Assembly (NCBI GenBank): GCA_947311845.1
Contig: CAMZMU010000041.1
Span: 113,791,004-113,855,003 of the forward strand
DNA length: 64,000 nucleotides
Origin: Poa pratensis
Taxonomy: Eukaryota > Streptophyta > Magnoliopsida > Poales > Poaceae
Reading direction: 5' to 3'
The notes under the pieces were generated by a model, which did no database searches, had not been told where the DNA came from, and was given only the letters and a program-made list of their open reading frames with translations. The translations under genes and the position numbers were made by a program. The first letter of the stretch is position 1, and every line of letters starts with the position of its first letter. This document shows positions 1 through 10,676 of this stretch, in pieces.

Positions 1-300
1 TAGTAGAATTTGCAAGTTGTAATGCTTATTGTACCATGAATATTTAGATGTTGTACATTTGTTCTTATATATATGTTGTTTTTGTGGTTTTTCAGATGTC
101 GTAGTTTACGGGGCTTCTCCACCTGAGGAGGGCCGCCTCGGTGCCCCTGTTCCATCCCCCCTGCGGAGAGCGTCCCCGACCTTCAGCGGTGATCGACCAC
201 GCTTCTAGGGTATACATCTTTCGCCTCTCTTGCTGCATAGGTTTATTTTGGTCTAGATCACCGGGTCAGTCGAGTCGCGTAACCTGAGTCAGATCCCATC

Positions 301-370
301 CGGAAGGGTTACAAATTTATAAATATGCAGGATTGTCCATCTTTGCATATTTATAACCGTAACACTTCCG
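301..370. repeat. Short inverted repeat (29-nt arms)
   Basis: Arms 301-329 and 342-370 are near-perfect reverse complements around a 12-nt loop. Both arms contain TATAAATATGCA or its complement, and the outer ends are CGGAAG and CTTCCG. It lies upstream of the CACTA transposase and next to the longer hairpin at 390-599. Confidence 0.75.
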
Positions 371-389
371 GGTTGTCCTGTTGGACAGT

Positions 390-599
390 CCGAGTACGTG
401 TAGATCGGGTCGTGTTCCATGTTCTACCCCTTCCTGAGACGGAATTTCGGCAGCACCTCCCCGTTGTTCTTCGGATGCACACCCTCTCGGCTTGACAAGC
501 TCGAGACGTGTATTCTGAAGAACAGCGGGGAGGTGCTGTCGAAATTCCGTCTCGGGTCGGGGTAGAACATGGGACACGACTCGATCTACACGTACTCGG
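390..599. repeat. Long inverted repeat upstream of CACTA transposase
   Basis: Arms 390-471 and 518-599 (82 nt each) are reverse complements with about 7 mismatches, separated by a 46-nt loop. A transcript through this region would fold into a long hairpin. It ends 150 bp before the transposase start codon at 749, so it may lie in the transposase leader or promoter. Structure is read directly; function is not known. Confidence 0.85.
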
Positions 600-748
600 G
601 CGGGATAGGCCCCTACCCATTAGAAGTGTAGGTGAACCCTTGCATGTTGTAAAAGATAAAATTTGGCCGTAAAAAATGGTTTTGTTAAAATTCAGTGACA
701 TGTTGAACTGAAAGCATTGTGTATGTCTTTTTTGGTACCGATTAAAGG

Positions 749-3700
749 ATGGATCCGAGACAGAACCGTGAGTGGATGTATGCTGGCAGAAAGAGTCCGT
801 GGGAGTTTAGTGATGAATGGAGAGATAAGGCCGAGGAGTTTGTGAACAAGGCGTTTGACATCAGCAGCAGACCCATGAAAGTGTTTTGCCCCTGTTCAAA
901 ATGCGATAACCGAAGGCGACAGTCGAAGGTAGATGTTAGTACGCACCTGATCAAGAATGGGTTCACACCATTCTACCATGTTTGGAATTACCATGGTGAA
1001 CAGTTAGCAAAACGTCCTAGAACCGAGCCACGTCAGATTCAGCCAGCGGGAGAATTTGACACTGGGTTCAACAACTGCTTAGACGCCTTTGTCAATGCTA
1101 ATGCGCCTGAAAGCCGTCGTGTAGAGGCGGAGACACCTCAGGAGGCGGAGACAAGTGAGCAGCCGGATGAAGACACGAAGAAGTACTACGAGACTATGTT
1201 TGGCTCGCAGAAACCCCTTCATGAACATACAGATGTTACCCTTCTAGATGCCATCGCTCGCCTTATGGCCGTGAAGTGCCAGAGGAAGATATGCAGGGAT
1301 GGTTTCGATGATATTCTGGCCGTCGTTGGCAGCCTTCTACCGAAAGGGCATATCTTGGCGAAGAGCTTCTACGAGGCGACTAAACTCCTCCGTGACCTTA
1401 AGATGTCATATGAGAAGATAGACGCCTGTCCAAAGGGATGCATGCTATTCAGGAAAGAACATGCTGGAACAAATTATTGCATCCATTGCAATTCCTCTAG
1501 GTACTTCGAGGTCGACCTCGGTGGTGGACAGAAGAGGCAGACCGGGATTCCCCAAAAGATTCTCCGGTACCTTCCATTTATACCGAGGATCCAGCGGCTT
1601 TACATGAACAAAGACACTGCCCAGCAGATGCGATGGGCCGCGTTAGGGAACAGATACACGGACAAGATGATACATCCGTCGGATGGTGACGCATGGAAGA
1701 ACTTTGTAGCGAAGTATCCACTGAAAGCGGGCGACCCGAGGAGCGTAGCTGTTGCTATATCAACCGATGGGTTCAATCCGTATGGCATGTCGGCGGCAAC
1801 ATACAGCTGTTGGCCTGTGTTTGTCATACCCCAGAACCTCCCCCCGGCGAGTCCATGAGATCACATAACATGTTATTGTCGATGATAATCCCAGGACCGA
1901 AATACCCGGGTAAGAACATGAACGTGTACCTGGAACCGCTGGTTGAAGACTTGGCTGTTGGCTGGAACGGTCGCGGGGTCCGAACATATGACGCCTCAAC
2001 AAATGATCACTTCGATATGTATGTCTGGTACCACACATCCCTGCATGACTTACCAGCGCGTGCTTTGTTCTGCGGCTGGTGTACACATGGGAAGTGGCCT
2101 TGCCCACAGTGCAGACAGGCTGTGACTTTCTCATGGCTTACGAAGGGAGGCAAGTATTCATGCTTTGATCAACATCGACAGTTCCTTGAGCCAGGTCATA
2201 GATACAGGAGTGACGTAAAGCGGTTCGAGAAAGGAGTCGAGATCCATGCTCCGAAACCACGTCTGATGACCGGAAGAGAAATCAAGGCTGAGCTAGAAGC
2301 TCTCGTGCCTAACCCCGATGGGAATGGTTTCGTGGGTTATGGGGAGACGCACCAGTGGACTCACATTCCGTGCTTCTGGAAGCTGCTCCCTTACATGGAG
2401 GATGTCGAGCTTCCACACAACATTGATGTAATGCACACCGAAAAGAATATCGCCGAGGCTCTTTATAGCACCATCATGGACACTGAGAAGACGAAGGATA
2501 ACGTCAAGGCTCGAATGGACCAAAAGAACTTTGTGACAGGCCAGATCTTGATATGAAGCCTCCTGGAGTCAACGGCACTAGGTGGTCTAAGCCAAAGGCT
2601 CGGTTCTGCCCTACAAGGCCGGAAAAAAGGGAAATATTACAGTGGCTCGTGGAGTGTTTGTACTTCCCTGATGGTTATGCAGCTAACTGGGCGAGGTGTG
2701 TGAACCTGGACACGCAGCGAGTAGGAGGGCTGAAGAGTCATGACTACCACGTGTGGCTTGAGCGCATAATGCCGGTGATGATTCGAGGCTATGTCGATGA
2801 GGAGACTTGGCGAGTACTGGCGGAGTTGAGCTTTTTCTTCCGCCAGATTTGTGCAAGGGAGTTAGATCGTGAAGTGGTTCTGAAGCTGCATGAACAGGCA
2901 CCCGAGTTGCTTTGCAAGCTAGAGACGATACTTCCGCCAGGGTTTTTTAATCCGATGCAACATATGATCTTGCATCTCGCGCACGAGGCTTTAATGGGGG
3001 GGCCTGTGTCGACCCGTTGGCAGTTTGGGCCTGAGAGAAAAATGAAAGACCTACGCCAGAATTGCGGGAATAAATGCAAGATCGAGGCATCCATGGCCGA
3101 GGCATGCCTTAACGAGGAGGTGTCAAACTTCACGACAGGTTTCTATGATGCCAACATTCCCACAATCCACAATCCAGTCGTTCGCTACAATGCAGCCAAC
3201 CCTGAAGATGTACCCAAGCTTAGCATCTTCATAGGGCTCGGTGGCAAATCAAGTGGCACGAAGAAGTTCATCATGAAAAAGCTCGAGCGGGATATGATCT
3301 CCTCGTATATCTTGATGAGTATGGAGGAAGTGAAGCCGTACCGCGAGTAAGTCTTTCACCATTTAGTATTTCACAAACATTCACTCCTATATTCGTGGCT
3401 AACTCCTCTTTTCTCATTGGCGTAGACGATTCACTCGTGAAAACTGGAAGCTGAGAAGGGACCCTACCCCGAAAGAGTCGAAGGATCTTTTTGACAAGGT
3501 GGTGGTTTTGGCAAGGGTGGTGGTTTCATTAGCTGGTTCGCGGGTTTGGTACTGTTCTGTCTAACTTTTCTAGTACCGTGGACATTCATCGATCATTCCT
3601 CGTTCTAAACTTCTCGTGCTAAACTTGTAGGCAAAAAAGGACAAAGAGATGAAGCCAGAGCTTAGAAACATTGCCCATGGCTTTAGCCATTCCGTCAACT

Positions 3701-4484
3701 CATTCCATGCTTATGACGTGAATGGATATCGCTTCCATACCCATGACCACACAACAAACCGGGGCAACCGGAAGACAATAAATAGTGGGGTGTTATGTGA
3801 AGGCTCAGATAAACTCCATTACTATGGAAGAGTTGAGGCTATATACGAGTTGAATTATGGTTTTGGTAAAGGGCTAGATCCCGTTGTATTCAAATGCAAT
3901 TGGTTAGACCCGCGTCGGGTTAGAGTTAGACGGATCCTACAATTGGATTGGTCGAAGTTGAACGAAGCTCCAAGTATTCGGGAGACGACGTCTACATTTT
4001 GGCTACCCAGGCCTTCCAAGTATTCTATCTCCCGTACCCGTGCAAGAAGACATCAAAAGCATATCAAAAGCGTCTACAGGGGTGGGATGTTGTGGTGACG
4101 GTACCGTCGCACAGTAGGCCGGCTATGCCTAACGGTCAAGATTACCGCCGCCTAGACCCCTCAACATCTGACGGCGAGTTCTATCAGGATGGAGGGCTCC
4201 CTGGGAAATTCACTATCAACTTGCCGACCGATGATGACATGGAATACGACGAACAAAACGAAGATGCTGGAATGGAGGAAGACACCGCGCATGATGAAGT
4301 CGAGGAGGTTCATAACCAAGCCGACGTGACTTTGCTAGAGCGCTTCCACGCAGGACTTCACGTCGATGAGCCAGAGGGACCACCTCCAGGTTCCGTGGAT
4401 GGTTGGTGGTGTGGCGACCCTGACAGTGATGACGACACGGGTGGTCCAATAGTTGGTCCCGATGATCTCGACACAGGCTACTGA
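749..4484 (+). pseudogene. CACTA transposase (tnp2 family), frameshifted
   Basis: Transposase of the CACTA element, which would bind the terminal repeats and catalyse excision and integration in the nucleus. Domains in order: an N-terminal transposase-associated region with CPCSKC cysteines (749 to about 1010), the tnp2 catalytic region (about 1400-2560), a DUF4218-like region (2560-3346), and a DUF4216-like region (3640-4110) followed by an acidic tail ending in TGY. One intron is clear: GTAAGT at 3347 to AG at 3424-3425, which restores frame into RFTRENWK. A second lies at about 3542-3630. Reading frame changes near 1845 (in a C run), near 2532, near 3498 and near 3920; the first three each look like a single missing base. 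No intact protein can be made. The start at 749 (MDPRQNREWMY) is the usual one for this family. Confidence 0.88.
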
Positions 4485-4516
4485 TAGCGATGAGGACACA
4501 TGTATTAGTAATTGCC

Positions 4517-4519
4517 AGT
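4517..4519. other. Target-site duplication AGT, left copy
   Basis: AGT directly before the nested CACTA terminus at 4520. The matching copy is 6355-6357. Three bases is the standard CACTA duplication length. Confidence 0.8.
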
Positions 4520-6354
4520 CACTAGTATAGAACGATACTAAGGATACCCCTCTATGGAAACGGCAGCAAAAAGACAACGGTAAAACGACACTCTTCGTGG
4601 AAAATAAGAGCCCGCGCCCGTGAATCACGACACATCGGAAACGGTTAGATTAATTCGACCGTTTCCAATGTGAACGATTGATATCGGTAACGGTTAGAAA
4701 TCCAACCCATATGCAACCTGAAGCGTCCAGTATATATACTTTTGAACCCTACCTCTCTCCCTTATCCTTTTCATTTTCTCTAACTCACAACCGCCGCGGA
4801 GCCTCTCGTGCCTTATCCCCTCTCCATCCTCTCACAAACCTAATCCATCCGCCCGCCTCCAGCGAAAAGGCGGCGCTCCCCACCAAGATCGGCGAGCTGG
4901 GCGAACGGATCTAGAGAGATGGCGCTGCGCGTGCTCTCTTCTCTGTCTATTCGCTGCCTCTGCACATGGATATATAGCTCTGGACATCGGCGCCTCCAAG
5001 TTCAACGCATTCCTCTGGTCCTTGGAGCAGCTTGGTCGTGAGGTACGCTTACAGCTTGACCGCTCTCTCGGCAGCAGCGGTTTTCGTTTTCCAGGTGCCA
5101 ATCGATCACAAATCTCTTTTTTTTACTTGGTCGAGCACAAGTCTCATTCCACTACATAACTTCCTTAGATCCGGCTTAACCAGATGATTGACTAGAACTT
5201 TTGTTTTTTCCTTGCAGGCCATCGATGGATCTCTGGATGATTGACTAGATCCGCTAGCTGCTGCATGTTCAAGCCATATCAGATCGACAATTCCTACATC
5301 AGCTCGTCACCGCAGCTTCTCCATCAGATTGGCACATTGCTGGACTGCGGGTCTTCCTTCCCCGGCCAGACCTCAAGCAGTTCCGCCGCGCGCAGGGTGG
5401 TGCTAGCTCGATCTGGTCAGCCGCCTGGCGCTCGCACTTCCGCACCTGCCCGACGTCGAGTACCGTGTCTTCGTCGGTGGCCTCGCCTGGGCCATGGACG
5501 ACCGCCCCTTGAGCAGGCCTTCTCTCAGTTCATCGACTCCAAGGTATCCGCCTCGTCCGTCCCCATTCTTGGTTGAGGACGTCCCCATCCTCATCCGTCC
5601 CCATCTGAGTTCAAGATCTGACTATTTTCGCGTCTCTAAACAAAAGCTAGAAGTTTTCGAATTTGATAGTATGCAGGTTGAGATTCCTCTGGATAACGTT
5701 ATATCTGGTTGTGTGTGAAGGTTTTGATACTTCTATATTTATACTGTATCAGGTGTATTTTTCACGCAAGCTTGCTTCTTAAATCCTGTAGGTTAGACCA
5801 GTGCAGTAATCTAATACTATTGATTCTTTTGCTTTTCAATCGATCAATTATGGTATGGTATTTTGATCAGCTTTGCTATTTGCATGTCTGCAGAACCTAC
5901 ATTTCCGTACAAGCTTCAGACTGGATATATATCTCTTGTATTTTGGAAGCAGGAGATGTAGTGTATATTACTGCTAATTACATGTAGTTTCTTTTAGATT
6001 CCTCTATAACAGGACACTAGACGATATTGTTTGTATAGTTTGAATATTATCTCTTGTCTCTTGCATTTTGAACCGCGTGACTTAGTAGTAAAATGATGTA
6101 ATTTACTATGTATTTTGACTTGTATACACAGGGGAACACATTCTGCGCATTATTTATTGCTACCGTCTGCCACCGGCTAGCAGCCGGTGGCCTGGATTTT
6201 TTTTTTAAATATACTTGGGCGCTCAAAGGAAACGGTTAAAATAACCGTTGCAGATGGCAGGCTTCACATCAGTATCGGACGCGGGGCAACGGATGCTTTC
6301 TCCGTTGCCATAGAAGGTTTGCCCTCGTTGCCATAGTGTCATTCTGTACTAGTG
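4520..6354. mobile_element. Nested nonautonomous CACTA element (1,835 bp) carrying gene fragments
   Basis: Begins CACTAGTATAGAACG and ends ATTCTGTACTAGTG, imperfect inverted termini of CACTA type, flanked by AGT on both sides. Subterminal regions hold repeated GGAAACGGTTA and its complement. It carries no transposase. The interior has a promoter-like stretch (TATATATACTT near 4731), GC-rich exon-like sequence with a possible splice donor (about 4980-5042), and a fragment of a glycine-rich RNA-binding protein gene (5449-5543). It sits between the two genes of the larger CACTA and would have been mobilised by a transposase supplied in trans. The captured host sequence makes it a Pack-type CACTA. 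Confidence 0.85.
5449..5543 (+). pseudogene. Captured fragment of a glycine-rich RNA-binding protein (RRM start)
   Basis: The + strand reads P-D-V-E-Y-R-V-F-V-G-G-L-A-W-A-M-D-D-R-P, then after a one-base frame change L-E-Q-A-F-S-Q-F-I-D-S-K, followed at 5544 by a GT splice donor. This matches the start of the RRM in plant GRP7/GRP2-type glycine-rich RNA-binding proteins, including the RNP2 motif (aromatic-FVGGLAW) and the position of the first intron after the SK codons. Only the first exon is present and it is frameshifted near 5505, so it is a relic. Family identity is from memory of the RRM consensus; a BLASTX search would settle it. Confidence 0.72.
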
Positions 6355-6357
6355 AGT
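6355..6357. other. Target-site duplication AGT, right copy
   Basis: AGT directly after the nested CACTA end at 6354, matching 4517-4519. Removing the nested element and one AGT rejoins the intergenic region of the outer CACTA. Confidence 0.8.
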
Positions 6358-6573
6358 CTAGCTTATATGTAATAGGTCAATGCTACTTTATGTAATAGTG
6401 ATTGTCGCTACTTTATTTTGTGAGAACTCATTGTCGCTACTCCATTTACCTTAATTGTCGTTACTTCATCTAATTGTATTCATTTTCGCTACACTTATTG
6501 TTGCTTCATCTATTTACCTTAATTTTGGATCATGTATACTGATGAAACCTATTTTTTTGTCAATGCAGGAAAC

Positions 6574-9078
6574 ATGGGGGGAAACAAATTGAAGAAGGCG
6601 TTCGCACAAAGGGTGGGCAGCGTGAAGGCACTCCTGGAGGGATCGAATTCGGCACCTCCACCTCCTCCCTCACCTCCACCCCCACCTCCACCGGCGAGGA
6701 GTGGACGACGTGGGAGTACGAGGACGAGAAGGAGGCCTACCAGGACTCCTAGTCCTCTCCCTGCCGAGGAGCCCGACGAGGATGACGAGGAGTACGATCA
6801 GGAGGTCCAGTCGGACTCTGAGAGCGAGTCGCTGGCTTCTGAGGATGAGCTGCCGGAGGCTTCTGAGGAGGGCGACGAGGAGGACGAGGAGGATGACAGC
6901 GAGGAGGAGGGGCGCGAGGAGGGACCTGGGGAGGACGGGTATGTGCTTGACCCGACGCTGTAGTGGGACCCATCGGAGGAGTGGGTTGAGACTGAGGAGG
7001 ATATCCCTGAGCCACGAACCAGGCCGCCGTATCAGCGGGGGTCAGCGGGACTCCCCGATCCCCGATATTACGCCTACAAGAACACTCTTCTCCTGCCTGT
7101 TGGAAAAAGGTACTTATTATAGTTTTTGTTCAATTTTAGCTTCTCATTGTGTTTTGACCCGCTAACTGTACTAATTTTGGTTTTCTCATTGTGTAGGACA
7201 TTTGAGTACCAGCCTCCTAAAGTGAAGGGACAGCGTACCTACGCGAGCATCCTTGATGTTGTCTCAGGAAGTTTTTCCCAGGGATTGTCACCCTCCCAGA
7301 GGGTGGCAAGAGTGTAGCTTGGACTTTCAGGCACTACTGTTTCACGCCGGATCCCGATGGCGACTACCGCAACATGGCGCTTAAGACACTCGCCTATTTC
7401 TGGGTAAGTTTGTTTGACTTCTCATCATTCTATAAATCCGAGATTGCACTAATGGATTTGACCCTATTTTACCTATGTGTGCATGCCTGTAGAACTTCTT
7501 CACCTGTCGGAAGGAGGATTTTGAAAAGTGCGAGACCATCCTTATGACGATGGCCTCTAAGATGGTGACGAACATGCACTACGAGGCTCGCGTGAATCTG
7601 TCCGCAATTGGTACGCCGAAAAGAAGATTGGGCTGGACAAGAAGCGTGCTCGGGACATCTCGATGCAGCCATGGCAGTACCTGCAAGTAGCGTCATTTCT
7701 ATATTATCGATTTTGTTGTCCGCCGTGTAATATCATTAATATGTGTGTTCTGTGCACGTAGGTGCCTCCTCCGTACGTCGGTAACAACGCCGACTGCCAC
7801 CTCGCGATGGTAGCGTGGTGGACTAGCGCGGAGTATCTCAAGATACACGCGGAGGGAAAGGCAAAGCGTGCGGAGAACAAGGGTGGAACACACCGCCAAG
7901 GCAACCTTAGCCTCTCCCAATGCATACAAAATGAGGTGAGCAAATGCATTCTTTAATCCACCTATGTTCGTGCTCTCTTTTGCAATATCGTCTCCTTTTC
8001 ACCTATGTTCGTTCTCTCTTTGCAGAAATTGAAGACCGGCGTAGACCCCTCGCCCTTCGCAGAAATTGAAGATGCGTACCAGGGATGCGCCGGATCCTGA
8101 GATAGGGTCGATGTGGATCAACGAGAGCGCCGAGATCCGGAGCAAGGGGTACACGGAGAAGTTCAAGGAGCGCAACGGTGATGAAGCTGACCCTCTCACC
8201 AGTCCACTTGACGTCGAGACTGTCGTGCTTGCGGGGCAAGGCGCGGCGAATGGCCGCTTGTGGATAGGTGACGGCTCCATCGACCCTCGCACCGTCCCGT
8301 CTCTACGCCATGTCCGCCGTGGGAGGGCGCCTGGTGCGCCTGCTGTGGAGACCCGCCCACGAGTTTCGAGTCTAGCTGTCGACGAGCTCCGGCAGAAGCA
8401 GGTGCTCTATGAGCAGAAGCTGGAGCAGCAGCAGGAGCAGATCCGGCAGCAGCTGGAGCAGATGCGGCAGCAGCAGGAGCAGCATCAGGAGTATTGCAGG
8501 CAGCAGCAGGAGCATCAGAGGCAGATGATGGAGTGGATGTTTGGCACGATGCAGCGCATTGCTCCTGGGGACGGGGCTGTTGCCATGGGAATGTTCCCTC
8601 CACCGCCTCCACCGATGTTCCCATGGGTATGTTCTCAAACTTGTCATTCTATCCATCTTATTGTTGTAACTAAATTACTTGTGTAATGCGATACTTTTTT
8701 CATGTTGTAGATGAATCCTGGATCGGCGGGTGGATCTCACTCGATGGCGCCGCCGCTTGGTGGCCAGGATAATCCGGAGGGGCAGCCCCAAATCTCCAAC
8801 CCTAACGTTGTCCGGAGGATGCCGTGGGTATGTTCGCACGACTTGTCAAAATGCCATTGCCACTTTAGTTAGCCATGCCATTGCCACTTTAGTTCAACTT
8901 GTCAAAATTTAGTTAGTTGAACTTGTCAAATTTTACCTATTAGTTGAACTTGTCAAATTTTAGTTAGTTCAACTCATCAAATTTTAGTTAGCTTTCTTTT
9001 AATGCCATGACTATGCCATTTCCACCTAGTTGTCAAACTCATCATTTTTTTGCAAACATGTAGGACGATCCTCCTCAA
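6574..9078 (+). pseudogene. Second CACTA gene (transposase_24-like), broken
   Basis: Second gene of the CACTA element, in the position of TnpA-like accessory DNA-binding proteins. It opens MGGNKLKKAFAQ after a splice-acceptor-like TGCAG at 6564-6568. A Pro-rich stretch and an acidic Asp/Glu/Ser tract follow. The transposase_24-like core is spread over exons from about 7200 (FEYQPPKVKGQRTY), 7494, 7762 and 8029. A Gln/Glu-rich coiled coil lies at about 8390-8550 and a Pro/Gly tail ends in DDPPQ near 9078. Lesions: an in-frame TAG at 6961-6963 where Gln is expected, a missing T near 7272, a missing base near 7590, and a frame change near 8060. Its role in binding subterminal repeats is inferred from family position only. 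Confidence 0.7.
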
Positions 9079-9395
9079 TGATGTTGAGGACCTACTCCGC
9101 CGCCGGAAGGCCAGTAGATGTTAGTTACCATTTCAACTTGCTACCACTCTCGTTCGAAAACTTACTTCATGTCTCACTTAGATCGACATAGCCAATCAAA
9201 CTTGCCATTTCCACTTAGTTAGTTGAACTATGCTTATGCCATTGACACTTAGTTATTTTAGTTGTCAAACTTGCCATTTCCACTTTGTTAGTTTAATGAT
9301 GCACATGACATTGACACTTAGCTATTTTAGTTGTCAAACTTGTCATTTCCACTTAGTTAGTTGTGAAACTCATGATTTTTGTATGAACTTGTAGG
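8858..9395 (+). repeat. Imperfect short tandem repeats in 3' region of second CACTA gene
   Basis: Repeated variants of GCCATTGCCACTTTAGTTAG and GTTGAACTTGTCAAATTTTAG, ten or more copies in different orders. They begin inside the last introns and continue past the stop of the second CACTA gene. Noncoding; likely amplified within the element. Confidence 0.7.
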
Positions 9396-9710
9396 AGGAT
9401 CAACAATGACGTCCATCTTCGCCATCCGTCCATCGTCGTGGAGTTCATGTGGATGCTATGTTCATATTATGGCTATGTGGTGTTTGAGATTATGTCTATG
9501 CTATGTAGCATGCTTGAACTATGTTGTGGAGGAGTTTGATCTTATTTTGTTGGAGTTAGAACTATGTTGATCTTATTTGTTGAACTATGTCTATGCTATG
9601 TAGAGTTAGAACTATGTTGGAGCTCTATTTAGTCATATTTGTGTGAGAATTATCATATTTGCTTGAAATATCTGTAAAATGCAGGGATTTTCCAAAAAAC
9701 TGCACAAATC

Positions 9711-10300
9711 TGTGCCATATTGTCAATTTGCCGTGTTCAGGCACACGGCAAAGATCTTTGCCGTGCCAAGCCACACGGCAAATCCTCCACGTGGCACGCA
9801 CCTGTGAGCCTGGCATTTTGCCTGATGACCATATGGTCTCTTTGCGGTGCTGCCTTGACGAAGCACACGGCAAACAACTCGTTTCCTGGGTCTGGGCAAA
9901 GAAGCTGTGCCGTGATGAGTGGAAGTGAGCACACGGCAAAGAGGGGGTGTGTGCCGTGTGGTGTTATGCAGAGCGCACGGCAAAGATTTCGTCTGTGCCA
10001 TGCGGCGTGGAGCAGAGCGCACGGCAAAGACACATGTGTGCCGTGCGGCGGCGCAGAGCACACGACAAAGATGTGTGGACCCAGGGTGAGGGTTGACCCT
10101 CTCTGACAGATGTTTGCCGTGCTGTGTGGCGCTTGGCTCACGGCAAAGGATTTGCGTGCTGATTTTGGGAATGCACACGGCAAAGGCTCTTTGCCGACGC
10201 CTAATAAGCCGTGTGGGATTTGCCGTGCTGTTAGCCACAGCAAAGGCTTTGCCGTGTTCCGACGGACTTTGCCGTGCGGCCGCACGGCAAAGATGTCGTT
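9711..10300. repeat. CACTA 3' subterminal repeat array (TTTGCCGTG)
   Basis: About two dozen copies of TTTGCCGTG or its complement CACGGCAAA in both orientations, often as pairs separated by 10-30 bp. Such arrays are the binding sites for the element's own proteins in CACTA transposons. Several long reading frames here arise only because the repeat lacks stop codons. Confidence 0.85.
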
Positions 10301-10310
10301 TTCGGTAGTG
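10298..10310. other. CACTA 3' terminal inverted repeat
   Basis: GTTTTCGGTAGTG, the complement of CACTACCGAAAAC. The CACTA terminus at 47935 begins CACTACCCGAAAA, the same repeat with one extra C. Confidence 0.85.
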
Positions 10311-10676
10311 CTGCATGCGTGAGATGAAGCGGCGGGGGCGTCGTAGGTGCATGGTTGCATGTTTCTTGCTTGTCCGCCTTGGAGATGCATGCTTACCTGA
10401 ACGGCCCAACTAATACAGTACTATGTATAATAATTATATAACACTAGCCAACTGATGGATCATGGAGTGGAAGATAGGTTGGTGCGTCTCTGTCTTGGAT
10501 ATTAGGAACCTTGTCTTGGCCTGAGCATCAAGCATGATCAACGCCGCGCATGCCAGCATGATGGATCAAGGCTGAACATTACATAAGTGGTGCATGGTGA
10601 ACTCCAACGATAGCACAGTGCACCCTGCCCTCCCCTCTCCTTTCCGCATCTCGTCTCCAGTCCCCCTGATTCTACG
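10311..10676 (+). promoter_or_regulatory. Promoter and leader of dioxygenase copy A, cut by CACTA at its 5' side
   Basis: This 366-bp segment lies between the CACTA terminus and the start codon. It is nearly identical to 57873-58414 upstream of copy B except for a MITE present only in B. It holds several CATGC/GCATG motifs (10314, 10386, 10548 areas), the core bound by IDEF1 in iron-deficiency promoters, and an IDE1-like motif at 10527. The promoter beyond 10311 has been displaced by the CACTA element, so copy A lacks the distal 195 bp that copy B keeps. Confidence 0.6.
10527..10544 (+). promoter_or_regulatory. IDE1-like iron-deficiency element, copy A
   Basis: The first ten bases, ATCAAGCATG, match the start of the IDE1 element described from the barley IDS2 promoter; the rest diverges. 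It lies about 150 bp before the start codon. The match is from memory of the published element. Confidence 0.5.

Larger units (their letters stand above)
1..10310 (+). mobile_element. CACTA (En/Spm) DNA transposon, Caspar-like, 5' end outside window
   Basis: Right-hand part of a large autonomous-type CACTA element. It holds a tnp2-type transposase (749-4484), a second CACTA gene (6574-9078) and a 3' subterminal region packed with TTTGCCGTG and its complement CACGGCAAA (9711-10300). It ends at 10310 with ...TTTTCGGTAGTG, which read from the other strand is CACTACCGAAAA, a CACTA terminal inverted repeat. The next three bases (10311-10313, CTG) fit a 3-bp target duplication, because the uninterrupted site around 57873 reads ...ACCCTGCATGCG. 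The repeat motif resembles the Triticeae Caspar family (from knowledge, not searched). A second, smaller CACTA is nested at 4520-6354. Both genes are broken, so this copy is not autonomous as it stands. Confidence 0.88.

Noticed and set aside
9723..10409. Minus-strand 228- and 217-codon frames
   Set aside because: They run through the CACTA TTTGCCGTG subterminal repeat array, which lacks stops; the predicted proteins are repeats of that motif and cross the element boundary at 10310.
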